NCBI GenBank assembly: GCA_017476545.1
Contig: JAFUZP010000002.1
Coordinates: forward strand, 62,001 to 126,000
DNA from: Alloprevotella sp.
Lineage (GTDB): Bacteria > Bacteroidota > Bacteroidia > Bacteroidales > Bacteroidaceae
Reading direction: 5' to 3'
DNA length: 64,000 bases
Shown: piece after piece, positions 1 to 9,258 of the stretch
Layout of the letters: every line of letters begins with the position of its first letter
Numbering within the stretch: position 1 is the stretch's first letter
The notes under the pieces: generated by a model
Databases searched by the model: none
The model's input: only the letters and a program-made list of their open reading frames with translations
What the model was told of the DNA's origin: nothing
Program-made: the position numbers and the translations under genes

Positions 1-953
1 AGGCGCCGGAAGCACTGCTGAAAGCGCACAACGTGTACGTGAGGGGGACCGTCCGGCGGACCGAGACGGATGAACCGGACTATGATTACTATATACTCCC
101 CCTTAGCCGCCGCGACACCACGGAGGCGGAAATCGTGACGTTTGCCGTGCCTTATCTCCGTTCGGGGGATTATCCGGCGGGAATGTCACAGGAAGAGGGA
201 CTTAAGCATTTTTTCGCACAACTATATAAGCGGCTGAAGAAAAGTGACTTTGCCGGGCTGCCCGTTTTTGTCTGCGCCCACTACTATGCTGACGGCGCGC
301 AAATCAACACTGCGGAGCACAGTGAGCGGCTCGTAGTGGGCGGGCAGGACCGGGTGGATGACGCATCGTGGCGGAAGGGGGCGTCCTATGTTGCCCTCGG
401 ACATATCCACAAGGCGCAGCAGAGTGCCGCGAACGCGTATTATGCCGGAAGCGCCCTGCCGCTTTCCTTCTCGGAGAAGTCCTATAAGCATGGCGTTCGC
501 TGGATAGAAACAGACGAGTCGGGGGCGATTACCTCCACATTCGTTGAATATACACCCTTGCGCGGCCTTATCTCCATCCCGGACAAGGGGGCTGCGCGTC
601 CGGCGGATGTGCTCGGCGAGCTCAGCGATTTGCCTGAGCGGAAGCGGGATGACGACGGCCGCACGTGGCCCTATTTGGAAATCCGGGTGCGGGAGGAGCA
701 GCCTGAACCGGAGTTGCTGCATGATGTGACAGCAGTTTTGCAGTCGCGGGCAGCGCATTTCTGCCGGATGGTGCGCGAGACGGACGAGAAAAACGGGCAG
801 CAGGGAGTGACGGAAGCGGTGGAGACGCTCAACACTTTATCCCCGCAGGAAATGGCGGAGCGGGTGTTCCGCCAGCGTTTCGGTGAGAATATGCCCGATG
901 AACTCAAGGGTAGGTTTGAACAGGCCGTAGAGGCTGTGATGAAGGACGCATGA
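1..953 (+). CDS. sbcD: Exonuclease SbcCD subunit D (5' end outside window)
   Basis: The reading frame is open from the first bases of the window, so the N-terminus is missing; about 316 residues are visible. SbcD is the Mre11-type metallo-phosphoesterase subunit of the SbcCD nuclease, which cuts hairpins and DNA ends during repair. The metal-site motifs present are VCAHYYADG and ALGHIHKAQ (the GHxH motif, around base 400), followed by the C-terminal capping region. The stop overlaps the start of sbcC by 4 bp (ATGA), the usual translational coupling of this pair. The identification rests on both the motifs and the partner gene. Confidence 0.95.
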   Translation, partial: APEALLKAHNVYVRGTVRRTETDEPDYDYYILPLSRRDTTEAEIVTFAVPYLRSGDYPAGMSQEEGLKHFFAQLYKRLKKSDFAGLPVFVCAHYYADGAQINTAEHSERLVVGGQDRVDDASWRKGASYVALGHIHKAQQSAANAYYAGSALPLSFSEKSYKHGVRWIETDESGAITSTFVEYTPLRGLISIPDKGAARPADVLGELSDLPERKRDDDGRTWPYLEIRVREEQPEPELLHDVTAVLQSRAAHFCRMVRETDEKNGQQGVTEAVETLNTLSPQEMAERVFRQRFGENMPDELKGRFEQAVEAVMKDA

Positions 954-3900
954 AAATAGAAAAGATAACGCTGTGTAATCTTGCCTCTTTTGAGGGGGAA
1001 CACGTCATTGATTTCGGCGTGGAGCCGCTCCGCTCGGCGGGCCTTTTTGCCATAACCGGTGATACGGGGGCGGGTAAGTCCACGTTGTTGGATGCCATCT
1101 GTCTGGCACTTTATAACCGGACGCCGCGTTTGGACGATGCGGAAAAGCTTGAGCGGAATGAACTGGATAATTCGGAGCGGAAGAAGCAGGCGATACAGGC
1201 TTCCGACCCGCGCAATATGATGCGCCGGGGGCAGAAAACAGCGTATAGCCGCGTAGAGTTCACGCTTTCCGATGGCTCACGCTACGAAGCTGGATGGCTG
1301 TGCCGGGTGAAGCGGACAGGCACTTATGATACAGTGAGTCGATCGTTGCGCCAGATTTCTCCCCGGAAGAAGGATATCGCCTCCGGTACGGACAAGGAAG
1401 TGCAGCCGCTGATAGACGAGATTGTAGGCTTGGATTATATGCAGTTCTCCCGTACCGTGATGCTCGCGCAGGGCAGTTTCGCCACCTTCTTGCAGGCGAA
1501 AAAACGTGATAAGTCCGCCTTGCTCGAAAAACTCACGGGGACGGAAATATACGGCCTCATATCTATGAAAATCTATGAGTTGTCCGGTCAAGCTGAGGCG
1601 AAGGCAAAGGAAATCGCTAGTCGGATAGAAGGAATCCTGCACCATCGCCTTACACCCGAACAACTAGACAGTATCCAAAGCGACATTCACCAGAAAACAA
1701 CGCTTAGGGATAGCCTGCAGCAAGAATTGGAGGATGTGAAAAAGTCTCTCCGCTGGCTGGATGAATACGAGGTGGCCGCGAAGGATACAGCTCGGTTGGA
1801 GGCGGAGAATGTTGCTGCACGGAAAGCCCTTTCCGCAATGCGGGCGGAACAACTCCTACTGGAGCGTTACGACAGCGTGCAGCCCATGCAATCGCTTTTT
1901 GAAACGATACAAGTGCACCAGCAGGACATCGGAACGCTGAAGGGGCAGGTAGCGGTCATCTCAACGGCACTTACAGATGGTGAGAAACAACTGACGGAGG
2001 CGGAACAGACGTTGGCAACGTGTCGGGAACAGACGGCGGATGCAAACCGGCAGTTACAGCTCAGGCAGTCAGATTTACGGCAGGGTCATGCACTCACAGG
2101 TGAGATAAAAGCAGGCTTGCTGCAGTTATCTAATCTGAAAAACCAACTGCGGCAAGAGCAAAACTCCCTAGCCGGCAGGAGGCAGAAGTTGGCGGCGCGG
2201 CGAGAGGAACTGGTGGCCTTGCAGAAAGAGATACAGGGATTAAAACTGCACGAGCAGGCCTTAGCAGTCCATCAGGTCATGTTTGAAAAAATTGACCTCA
2301 TCCGAGATAAACTTAACTCATTCCGTACGGAGTCAGAACAGAACGGTCAGGATCATAAAAAACTGGCCGAACTTCAGCGAGGGCAGGGGGAGTTGCAGGA
2401 AACCCTTATACGGGTGGAGCGTAAGCAACAGTCCGATTCGGAAAAACTCTCCACGTTGAAAAGCGAACTGCTTATCCACCGACAGAATAACCAAGGGCGG
2501 GACGGGACTAGCCTTGGGCAGGAAGTTTCGGAAATCCGCAACCGCTTGCTTGCCCTGCGCCACGCTTCACTCTTGTGGCAGCGCATTGCAGACAGTTACG
2601 AGGATATAGCTGAACGTAGGGCAAAGATAGCTCGCGATACAGCTAGCATGGAGCAGACGAAAAAGGACATTGAGCGTGCTCGCCACGAGGCGGAAGCCCA
2701 ACGCGATGCTTACAGTCACCTCAGTGAGGCCTATATGCTCAGCAATAGCGAGAACATCCGGCGGCTCCGCCGCAGCCTCAAGGAAGGAACATCCTGCCCT
2801 GTCTGCGGCGCAACCCACCATCCTTACCATACGGAGACGGAGCGGGAATTGGGAGAGTTGATGGACAACCTGGAGAAAGACTATAATGAGGCACGGCTGG
2901 AGCTGGATCGGAAACAGCAGGCACTGGACTTCCTCGTCCGCAAACTGGCCGAGGATGAGGGCGGACTCCGTGCCGACAAACAGCATTTGCAGCAGTGCGA
3001 GAAAACACTCCGTGCCGATGAGAAAGAGTGGCAGGATTTTGCTTATCTTGACACCTCGTTTGCCGAATGTTCTCCCGCCGTGAACCGTCCTGCTCGACAG
3101 GCATTTATGGGGATGTTGCTGGATAATGCCAGAAAAGCGGAGCGGGAGAAAACAGAGGAACTGGAGACCTTTAATTATCATCAAGCGCAGATTAACCGCT
3201 TCACGGAGCAGGTGGAGCAACTTACTGCCCAGATGGCAGATGACAAGGGAAATTTGGATAAGTTGCGTACAACTCAGAAGATAAATCAGGCTCATGTAGA
3301 GACTATACAGCAGAGAGTCGCCCGTTCGGACCGCAGTTGCGAGCAACTCTATCGCGACCTCGATGGGATGATCACGCTTTCGGAGTGGTTCGCTGATTGG
3401 AAACGGAATCCTGACAATTTCCGTCTGCGGCTGACCAACCTCGCGCAGGATTGGCTAACAACCCGTGACGGCCTGAAAACATCCACAGCCCGCGAGGCTA
3501 ATGCAGAGCAGGAGTTGCGGACGATGGAAGAGGCGCTGGCGGAAGCGGCACGCCGCTGCCAGCAGACGCAGGACGAACACGACGCGTTGTTGCACGCGGT
3601 GGAGGGTAAGCGCGAGGAGATCCGCCGTCTGTTCGGGGCGCTCACGCCGGAGCAGGAGGAGCAACGCTTACAGGATTATGTCGCGAAGATGCAGCAGGCA
3701 CAGCAAGTGGCGCAGGATACTTATGACGAAACCAATAATCGCCTCCGACAATTGCAAGGGCAACATCAGAGTATCGAGGCGAGCCGTCAGGACAAACAGC
3801 GCGAATTGCGGGAGCAGATGTCGCGTCTTGACATACTTATTAATAACTACAACGCCAATAATCCGCCGCTACAATTTTCCGAACTGGCCGACCTCTTTGG

Positions 3901-4717
3901 CGGGAACCATGCTTGGGCGGAAATACGTGCCCGTCTTGATGCGTTGCGGGGCGATGTCTCGTTAGCGGCCCATCAGTTAGAAGAAGCTCGGAACAGGCTT
4001 GTGCGTTTGCAGTCGGATGGTAAAAGCCTTACTGCGGAGCAGGTAGCCGAAGAACGGCGGCAATTACAGGCGCGTCTCAGTGCCCTAAGTGCTCAGATAG
4101 AGCAGAATGCGGCGGCACTTCTTGGTCAGCAGACGTTGCTCCATGCACACGAACGCAGCACCAAACAGGCTGCCAAGCAACAGCAGGTACTGGACGATGC
4201 ACGTCAGGACGCCCTTCAGTGGAAACGCCTTACTGACCTGTTTGGCAGTGCGGACGGGAAACGTTTCCGCCAACAGGCACAGAGCTACACATTCCGCTAC
4301 CTCGTGGCTCATGCCAACCAGCACTTGCGGCAACTGTCACCGCGCTATCAGTTGCGCACGCCGCCAGGCACTCTTCTTCTGGAGATTATAGACCGTGACA
4401 TGTTCGACCAGGCTCGTTATGTCACAAGCCTCAGCGGGGGAGAAACTTTCGTAGTGAGTCTGGCACTTGCCCTTGGACTGGCGAGCCTTTCTACGGGGGG
4501 GATTTCCATCGGAAGCCTCTTTATTGACGAGGGCTTCGGCAATCTTGACCAAGAAAGCCTAGACCTCGTGATGGATGCGCTGTCGAAACTTGAAAATTCG
4601 CAGGGGAGAAAAGTCGGAATTATCAGTCATACCGCGCAAATCCGCCAGCAGATAAGTCCGCAAATCCGTGTGCGGAAACAGCCTACTGGTGCGCGGAGCA
4701 CGATTTCAGTCCTCTAA
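950..4717 (+). CDS. sbcC: Exonuclease SbcCD ATPase subunit C
   Basis: SMC/Rad50-like ATPase of 1255 residues, partner of SbcD. It has a Walker A motif GDTGAGKST at residues 37-45, then two long heptad-rich, Glu/Gln/Arg-rich coiled-coil arms. These flank a zinc hook, CPVCG near residue 615, which dimerises two molecules. Near residues 1160-1195 come the ABC signature LSGGE and Walker B LFIDEGFG. Length and domain order are normal for the family. Its start overlaps the sbcD stop. Nothing in the sequence suggests truncation. Confidence 0.97.
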   Translation: MKIEKITLCNLASFEGEHVIDFGVEPLRSAGLFAITGDTGAGKSTLLDAICLALYNRTPRLDDAEKLERNELDNSERKKQAIQASDPRNMMRRGQKTAYSRVEFTLSDGSRYEAGWLCRVKRTGTYDTVSRSLRQISPRKKDIASGTDKEVQPLIDEIVGLDYMQFSRTVMLAQGSFATFLQAKKRDKSALLEKLTGTEIYGLISMKIYELSGQAEAKAKEIASRIEGILHHRLTPEQLDSIQSDIHQKTTLRDSLQQELEDVKKSLRWLDEYEVAAKDTARLEAENVAARKALSAMRAEQLLLERYDSVQPMQSLFETIQVHQQDIGTLKGQVAVISTALTDGEKQLTEAEQTLATCREQTADANRQLQLRQSDLRQGHALTGEIKAGLLQLSNLKNQLRQEQNSLAGRRQKLAARREELVALQKEIQGLKLHEQALAVHQVMFEKIDLIRDKLNSFRTESEQNGQDHKKLAELQRGQGELQETLIRVERKQQSDSEKLSTLKSELLIHRQNNQGRDGTSLGQEVSEIRNRLLALRHASLLWQRIADSYEDIAERRAKIARDTASMEQTKKDIERARHEAEAQRDAYSHLSEAYMLSNSENIRRLRRSLKEGTSCPVCGATHHPYHTETERELGELMDNLEKDYNEARLELDRKQQALDFLVRKLAEDEGGLRADKQHLQQCEKTLRADEKEWQDFAYLDTSFAECSPAVNRPARQAFMGMLLDNARKAEREKTEELETFNYHQAQINRFTEQVEQLTAQMADDKGNLDKLRTTQKINQAHVETIQQRVARSDRSCEQLYRDLDGMITLSEWFADWKRNPDNFRLRLTNLAQDWLTTRDGLKTSTAREANAEQELRTMEEALAEAARRCQQTQDEHDALLHAVEGKREEIRRLFGALTPEQEEQRLQDYVAKMQQAQQVAQDTYDETNNRLRQLQGQHQSIEASRQDKQRELREQMSRLDILINNYNANNPPLQFSELADLFGGNHAWAEIRARLDALRGDVSLAAHQLEEARNRLVRLQSDGKSLTAEQVAEERRQLQARLSALSAQIEQNAAALLGQQTLLHAHERSTKQAAKQQQVLDDARQDALQWKRLTDLFGSADGKRFRQQAQSYTFRYLVAHANQHLRQLSPRYQLRTPPGTLLLEIIDRDMFDQARYVTSLSGGETFVVSLALALGLASLSTGGISIGSLFIDEGFGNLDQESLDLVMDALSKLENSQGRKVGIISHTAQIRQQISPQIRVRKQPTGARSTISVL

Positions 4718-4845
4718 CGTATTCCTTATCCTCCCTTATGGAGAAATATGTGGGGGGAAGGGACGGATACAGCTTGCGTCCGACATTGCCGACCTGACTG
4801 TGTGATGGGCAAAACACCGCTAGAATGTAAAATGTAGCGGGAGTC

Positions 4846-4877
4846 TTTGTTCCTGCGGGCACTTTACGCTATCTTTG
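4846..4877 (+). promoter_or_regulatory. Bacteroidetes-type promoter for the YidE-like transporter gene
   Basis: TTTG at 4846-4849 and TATCTTTG at 4870-4877, separated by 20 bp, match the Bacteroidetes primary sigma consensus (TTTG, then TAnnTTTG). The predicted start of transcription lies about 30 bp before the ATG at 4912. Confidence 0.75.
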
Positions 4878-4911
4878 CACGGTATTAAGCGCAACAGCGT
4901 ACAGACTGAGC

Positions 4912-6576
4912 ATGCAAGGATTGACGGATTTTTTTGCTTCAGCGGGTGCTGCCGGTGCGGTGGGGCTTATTAGCCTCGTCTGTGCTGTGGGCATTTGGCT
5001 TGGGAAATTGCGCGTTGGGGGTATCCGGCTGGGTGTCACCTTCGTCTTTTTTGCCGGTATTGTCGCAGGTGCCCTAGGGGTACGTATCGACCCGGCTATG
5101 CTTTCGTATGCAGAAAGTTTCGGGTTAATCATTTTTGTTTATGTACTTGGTCTTCATGTGGGCCCGGGTTTCGTCAGTGCTTTCCGTCATGGTGGAGCGA
5201 TGATGGGGGCACTTGGACTGGTGCTTGTGGCACTTGGCACATTGCTTGCGCTCCTCCCGGTTTGGACGGGCCACATGGTTTTGGGGGAAGCTCTGGGCGT
5301 GCTATGCGGCGCGACCACCAATACGCCTGCGCTAGCCGCCGCCCAGCAAGAGTTTGCCTCATTGGGACGTCCAGAGGGAGGGCTGGAAGCTGCACTCGGA
5401 TTGGCCGTTACTTATCCTGTCGGTCTAGTGGGCGTGATTGCTGCCCTGGCTGTGATGCGTGTCTTGTTCCGTGTGGGGAAATCCGCAGGTGGAGAGGTGT
5501 CAGAGGATGAGGCTTTCATCGCCTCTTTTGAAGTGACCAATCCCGAAATTTTTGGTAAGCTGATGCGCGATGTGGCAGTAGCCGGGCAGCGTTCTTTCGT
5601 GGCGAGCCGCGTGTGGCGCGCGGGGAAAGTTATTCTGCCGACCGGGGATACGCGTCTGCAGGCGGCGGATCGGTTGCTCGTTATTACACGGCCGGATTGT
5701 GTTGAGGCTCTGACCACGCTTTTCGGCGAGCGCGATACAACGGATTGGATGAAGGAAGACATTGATTGGAACGCACTGGATAGCAATCTTGTCAGTGAGC
5801 GGGTGCTTGTTACGCGTAAGGATATAAACGGGAAACACCTGGGGCAGTTGCATTTGCGTGAGCGTTTTGGTGTGAATGTCTGTCGCGTCAAACGTAGCGG
5901 CATACAGCTCGTAGCGACACCCAGCCTCGTGCTCCGTTTCGGCGACCGCCTGACCGTGGTTGGCGGACGCGAGAACTGCTCCCGTGTGGCCGCTGAGCTT
6001 GGTAATGCTATCAAGGCACTTGACGAGCCTAATATGATAACTATTTTCACAGGAATGGTGCTTGGCCTCGTGCTTGGCTATCTGCCTGTTGCAATTCCCG
6101 GTATGAGCGTTCCCCTTCGTCTGGGGCTTGCGGGTGGTCCGATGGTAATGGGAATCCTCATCGGAGCTTTGGGGCCGCGCCTCCACATGGTCACTTATGT
6201 GACAACGAGTGCTAACCGCCTCGTGTCTTCCTTGGGGCTTTCCACCTACTTGGCCTGCCTGGGGCTGGAAGCAGGACCGCATTTCTTGGAAACCGTCGTG
6301 AGACCGGCCGCGCTTGGCTGGATAGGTTATGGTGCCTTGCAGGCGGTTGTTCCCGTCTGTCTTGTTGCAGCAGTTTCCATGAGGCTGTTCCGACGGCCTT
6401 TCTCCGCTACGGCAGGAATGCTTTGCGGTGCGATGGCCAATCCCATCGCGCTGGAATATGTGAACGATACGCTGCCTGGTGATAAAGCCAGCGTAGCTTA
6501 TGCTGCCGTTTACCCTATCTGCATGTTTGCCAGGGTGCTGTTGGCGCAGCTCATCGTAATGTTTTTTCTGACATGA
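4912..6576 (+). CDS. Putative AspT/YidE-family transporter
   Basis: Inner-membrane protein of 554 residues with the YidE/YbjL duplication architecture. An N-terminal membrane half (about residues 10-185) and a C-terminal membrane half (about 385-554) flank two soluble TrkA-C/RCK_C-like domains (about 205-285 and 290-370). Each membrane half carries the glycine-rich repeat typical of the family (GVLCGATTNTPA in the first, GMLCGAMANPIA in the second). The family includes the aspartate:alanine exchanger AspT, but most Bacteroidetes members have no proven substrate, so only the class is assigned. It has its own promoter and sits 23 bp before rpoN. Confidence 0.85.
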   Translation: MQGLTDFFASAGAAGAVGLISLVCAVGIWLGKLRVGGIRLGVTFVFFAGIVAGALGVRIDPAMLSYAESFGLIIFVYVLGLHVGPGFVSAFRHGGAMMGALGLVLVALGTLLALLPVWTGHMVLGEALGVLCGATTNTPALAAAQQEFASLGRPEGGLEAALGLAVTYPVGLVGVIAALAVMRVLFRVGKSAGGEVSEDEAFIASFEVTNPEIFGKLMRDVAVAGQRSFVASRVWRAGKVILPTGDTRLQAADRLLVITRPDCVEALTTLFGERDTTDWMKEDIDWNALDSNLVSERVLVTRKDINGKHLGQLHLRERFGVNVCRVKRSGIQLVATPSLVLRFGDRLTVVGGRENCSRVAAELGNAIKALDEPNMITIFTGMVLGLVLGYLPVAIPGMSVPLRLGLAGGPMVMGILIGALGPRLHMVTYVTTSANRLVSSLGLSTYLACLGLEAGPHFLETVVRPAALGWIGYGALQAVVPVCLVAAVSMRLFRRPFSATAGMLCGAMANPIALEYVNDTLPGDKASVAYAAVYPICMFARVLLAQLIVMFFLT

Positions 6577-6599
6577 ACCACGGATAAGGACTTTCTGCT

Positions 6600-8063
6600 A
6601 TGCCGCAACGACTAGAACAGATACAGCGGGAAGAGCAAGTACAGCAGCTCTCGACAGTGCAGGTGGCTATGGCCCATCTGTTGGAGCTTCCCTTGACGGG
6701 CTTGGAAGAACGCGTTCGTAATGAGATGGACGCGAACGAAGCCCTTGAGGAGGCTGACACGCCCGATCTTCCGGGTGATGCTGTGTTTGAAGGAGCGGGG
6801 GAGAGCGGCAACGGGCAGGAGGCTGGCGATGAAATGGCGGACTATCTGACACTGGACGATGTACCGGACTACCTCCTCCGACAGCAGGACGGTCGCGAAG
6901 AGGAGCGCGAGGTACAGATAATGGCCTCAGAGGGGAATTTTGATGATCTCTACCGTCAAATGGGCGAGCACGACCTGTCGGAGCGGGAACGGCGGGTGCT
7001 GGAGTATATTATTGGTAGCCTTGATGATGACGGCTACCTGCGCAAGGAGCTTTTTACGCTGGTCGATGAGATGGCCGTATATCAGGGAATTGATACCAAC
7101 GAGGAGGAAATGGCGCGTATGCTCGCGTTGTTGCAAACTTTTGAGCCTCGGGGAATCGGTGCGCGCAGCCTTCAGGAATGCCTGCGCCTGCAAGTGGATA
7201 GCTTGGAGACGCAGTCGCCTCATAAGGAACTTGCGTTAGAACTTTTGGACCGTAGTTGGGAAGATTTCGCCGCACACCATTGGGACATTGTGAAGCGTAG
7301 GTTACGGATAAACCAAGCCCAATTGGAACAGGTTGTCGCCCTGCTGACCCACATGAACCCCAAACCAGGCAGTGCCCTCGGCGGGACGGCGGCAACGCAG
7401 GCTCCGACGGTTGTTCCGGACTTTTATGTCAGTGTGGACAGTAGCGGCATCCCTTCCGTTCAACTCAACAGTGGCGAGGTGCCGGATCTGCGCGTGAGCC
7501 GTGCTTTCCGTGATACGATGCGCGAGTATGGCGGCATAAAGGATAAGTCCTTGACCCCTAAGCAGCAGGATGAGCTCCTTTATGCGCGGAAGAAGGTTGC
7601 AGACGCGCAGCTTTTCATAGAGCTCGTGCGTCGCCGCCGCCGGACATTGCTTTCCGTGATGCATAGCATCGTGCAGATTCAGACGGACTTTTTCGTCAAT
7701 GACGACGATGAAGAACTCCTTGTCCCCATGAAGTTGAAAGATGTGGCCGACCGTGCGGGTGTGGATGTCTCCACTGTGTCGCGCGTGGCAGGGGGTAAGT
7801 ATGTACAAACCGCCTACGGCGTATATCCGCTCAAGCATTTCTTCTCTTTGCAGTTTACGGCTGAGACTGGCGAAGAGCTGTCTTCTCGTCATGTGAAAGC
7901 GGCCTTGCAGGACGTGGTGCGGGAGGAAGATAAACGCAAGCCCCTTAACGATGAGGCTATCGCGTTGGAACTGAAACGGCGGGGCTATCCCATTTCGCGT
8001 CGGACGGTGGTGAAATATCGCGACCAGCTCGGTATCCCGCCTTCGCGCCTTAGGAAAAAGTAA
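6600..8063 (+). CDS. rpoN: RNA polymerase sigma-54 factor
   Basis: 487 residues with the full sigma-54 layout. It has a Gln/Leu-rich activator-interaction region at residues 1-50, a core-binding domain, the helix-turn-helix region containing LKDVADRAGVDVSTVSRVAGG (residues about 380-400), and the C-terminal RpoN box RRTVVKYRDQLGIP. Sigma-54 directs transcription from -24/-12 promoters and needs an AAA+ activator; no such activator is encoded in this window. The start was chosen because region I begins immediately (MPQRLEQIQREEQ). Confidence 0.95.
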   Translation: MPQRLEQIQREEQVQQLSTVQVAMAHLLELPLTGLEERVRNEMDANEALEEADTPDLPGDAVFEGAGESGNGQEAGDEMADYLTLDDVPDYLLRQQDGREEEREVQIMASEGNFDDLYRQMGEHDLSERERRVLEYIIGSLDDDGYLRKELFTLVDEMAVYQGIDTNEEEMARMLALLQTFEPRGIGARSLQECLRLQVDSLETQSPHKELALELLDRSWEDFAAHHWDIVKRRLRINQAQLEQVVALLTHMNPKPGSALGGTAATQAPTVVPDFYVSVDSSGIPSVQLNSGEVPDLRVSRAFRDTMREYGGIKDKSLTPKQQDELLYARKKVADAQLFIELVRRRRRTLLSVMHSIVQIQTDFFVNDDDEELLVPMKLKDVADRAGVDVSTVSRVAGGKYVQTAYGVYPLKHFFSLQFTAETGEELSSRHVKAALQDVVREEDKRKPLNDEAIALELKRRGYPISRRTVVKYRDQLGIPPSRLRKK

Positions 8064-8092
8064 CAGGCCGCCCATCGGATTTAACCAAGAGT

Positions 8093-8710
8093 ATGGAGAA
8101 TAAATACATCATCCTCACAGCGCAGGTCGTATCTATGCTGTTCTCGCCGTTCCACATGCCGGTGATGGCTTTTATTGTGCTGCTTTTCTTCAGCTACATG
8201 AGCCTGACACCGTTTCTTTATAAGGCGTTTGTTCTGGGCTTGGTCTATGTCTTTACCATCTTGGTCCCGCGTCTCTCCATTTTCATATACCGCAAGCTGA
8301 ACGGCTGGTCGCGCTTCCATTTGGGCTACCGCGCCAACCGTTATGTCCCCTATGTACTGTCCATAACAAGTTATGCGAGTTTGCTTTATATTATGCATAG
8401 CATCAATATGCCCCGTTTCACGCTTGGTATTATCGCCGGTGCACTGTCTGTGCAGGTCGTCTGTGCAGTTCTGAATAATTGGGTCAAGGTTAGTACGCAT
8501 GCCGCTGCGGGCGGCGGAGTTGTCGGGGCATTGGTGGCTTTTTCCTACATCTTCAATTTCAACCCTCTGGGCTGGCTTTGTATCGCAATCCTGCTGTGCG
8601 GCCTCGTCGGCACTGCCCGCCTCATCTTGCGGCAGCACCAGTTGCTGGATGTCGGCGTGGGCATTCTGGTCGGCATCCTTTGCGGTTTTTTCTCCATATT
8701 ACTCGTATAA
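8093..8710 (+). CDS. PAP2-like integral membrane protein
   Basis: 205 residues and mostly hydrophobic, with about six predicted membrane segments. It keeps degenerate versions of PAP2 phosphatase motifs: VSTHAAAGGG in place of the PSGH motif and RLILRQHQLLDVGVG in place of SRxxxxxHxxxD. The first Arg-Pro motif is not obvious, so catalytic activity is uncertain. It lies between rpoN and purE, 39 bp before the purE start, and is probably co-transcribed with purE and ispG. Confidence 0.6.
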   Translation: MENKYIILTAQVVSMLFSPFHMPVMAFIVLLFFSYMSLTPFLYKAFVLGLVYVFTILVPRLSIFIYRKLNGWSRFHLGYRANRYVPYVLSITSYASLLYIMHSINMPRFTLGIIAGALSVQVVCAVLNNWVKVSTHAAAGGGVVGALVAFSYIFNFNPLGWLCIAILLCGLVGTARLILRQHQLLDVGVGILVGILCGFFSILLV

Positions 8711-8748
8711 AAATAAATATGTGTCCAATCACGAAAAAACATAGCAGC

Positions 8749-9258
8749 ATGACTCCACTTGTAAGTATCATCATGGGAAGTACCAGCGACCTCCCGGTAA
8801 TGGAAAAGGCGGCACACCTGCTTGACGAAATGCAGGTACCGTTTGAAATGAATGCCCTCAGTGCCCACCGTACCCCACAGGAGGTGGAGCAGTTCGCCAT
8901 GCGTGCGGAAAGCCGGGGCCTGCGGGTCATTATCGCCGCAGCAGGTATGGCGGCGGCACTTCCCGGCGTCATAGCGGCCAACACGGCGCTTCCGGTCATC
9001 GGCGTACCCGTGAAAGGACTGCTTGACGGGCTGGACGCTTTGCTCAGTATCGTGCAGATGCCGCCGGGCATCCCCGTGGCTACGGTCGGTGTGAACGCCG
9101 CCCAGAACGCCGCCCTGCTGGCCGTGCAGATTTTATCCCTTGCAGATGAAGAACTTGCGGCGCGTTTCAGGGAGTATAAGTCCTCGCTCAAAGAAAAAAT
9201 AGTGCGTGCCAACGCGGAACTGGCCGGTTTGGATAATTTCAAATACAAGACAAACTAA
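8749..9258 (+). CDS. purE: 5-(carboxyamino)imidazole ribonucleotide mutase
   Basis: Class I PurE, 169 residues. It converts N5-CAIR to CAIR in purine synthesis. The diagnostic N-terminal signature IIMGSTSDLPVM and the loop NALSAHRTP are present, followed by the GVPVKGLLDGLDALLSIVQMPPG core. The start at 8749 (MTPLVSIIMGS) is preferred because it matches the family N-terminus; an in-frame ATG at 8719 would add ten non-conserved residues. The stop codon overlaps the ispG start by one base. Confidence 0.95.
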   Translation: MTPLVSIIMGSTSDLPVMEKAAHLLDEMQVPFEMNALSAHRTPQEVEQFAMRAESRGLRVIIAAAGMAAALPGVIAANTALPVIGVPVKGLLDGLDALLSIVQMPPGIPVATVGVNAAQNAALLAVQILSLADEELAARFREYKSSLKEKIVRANAELAGLDNFKYKTN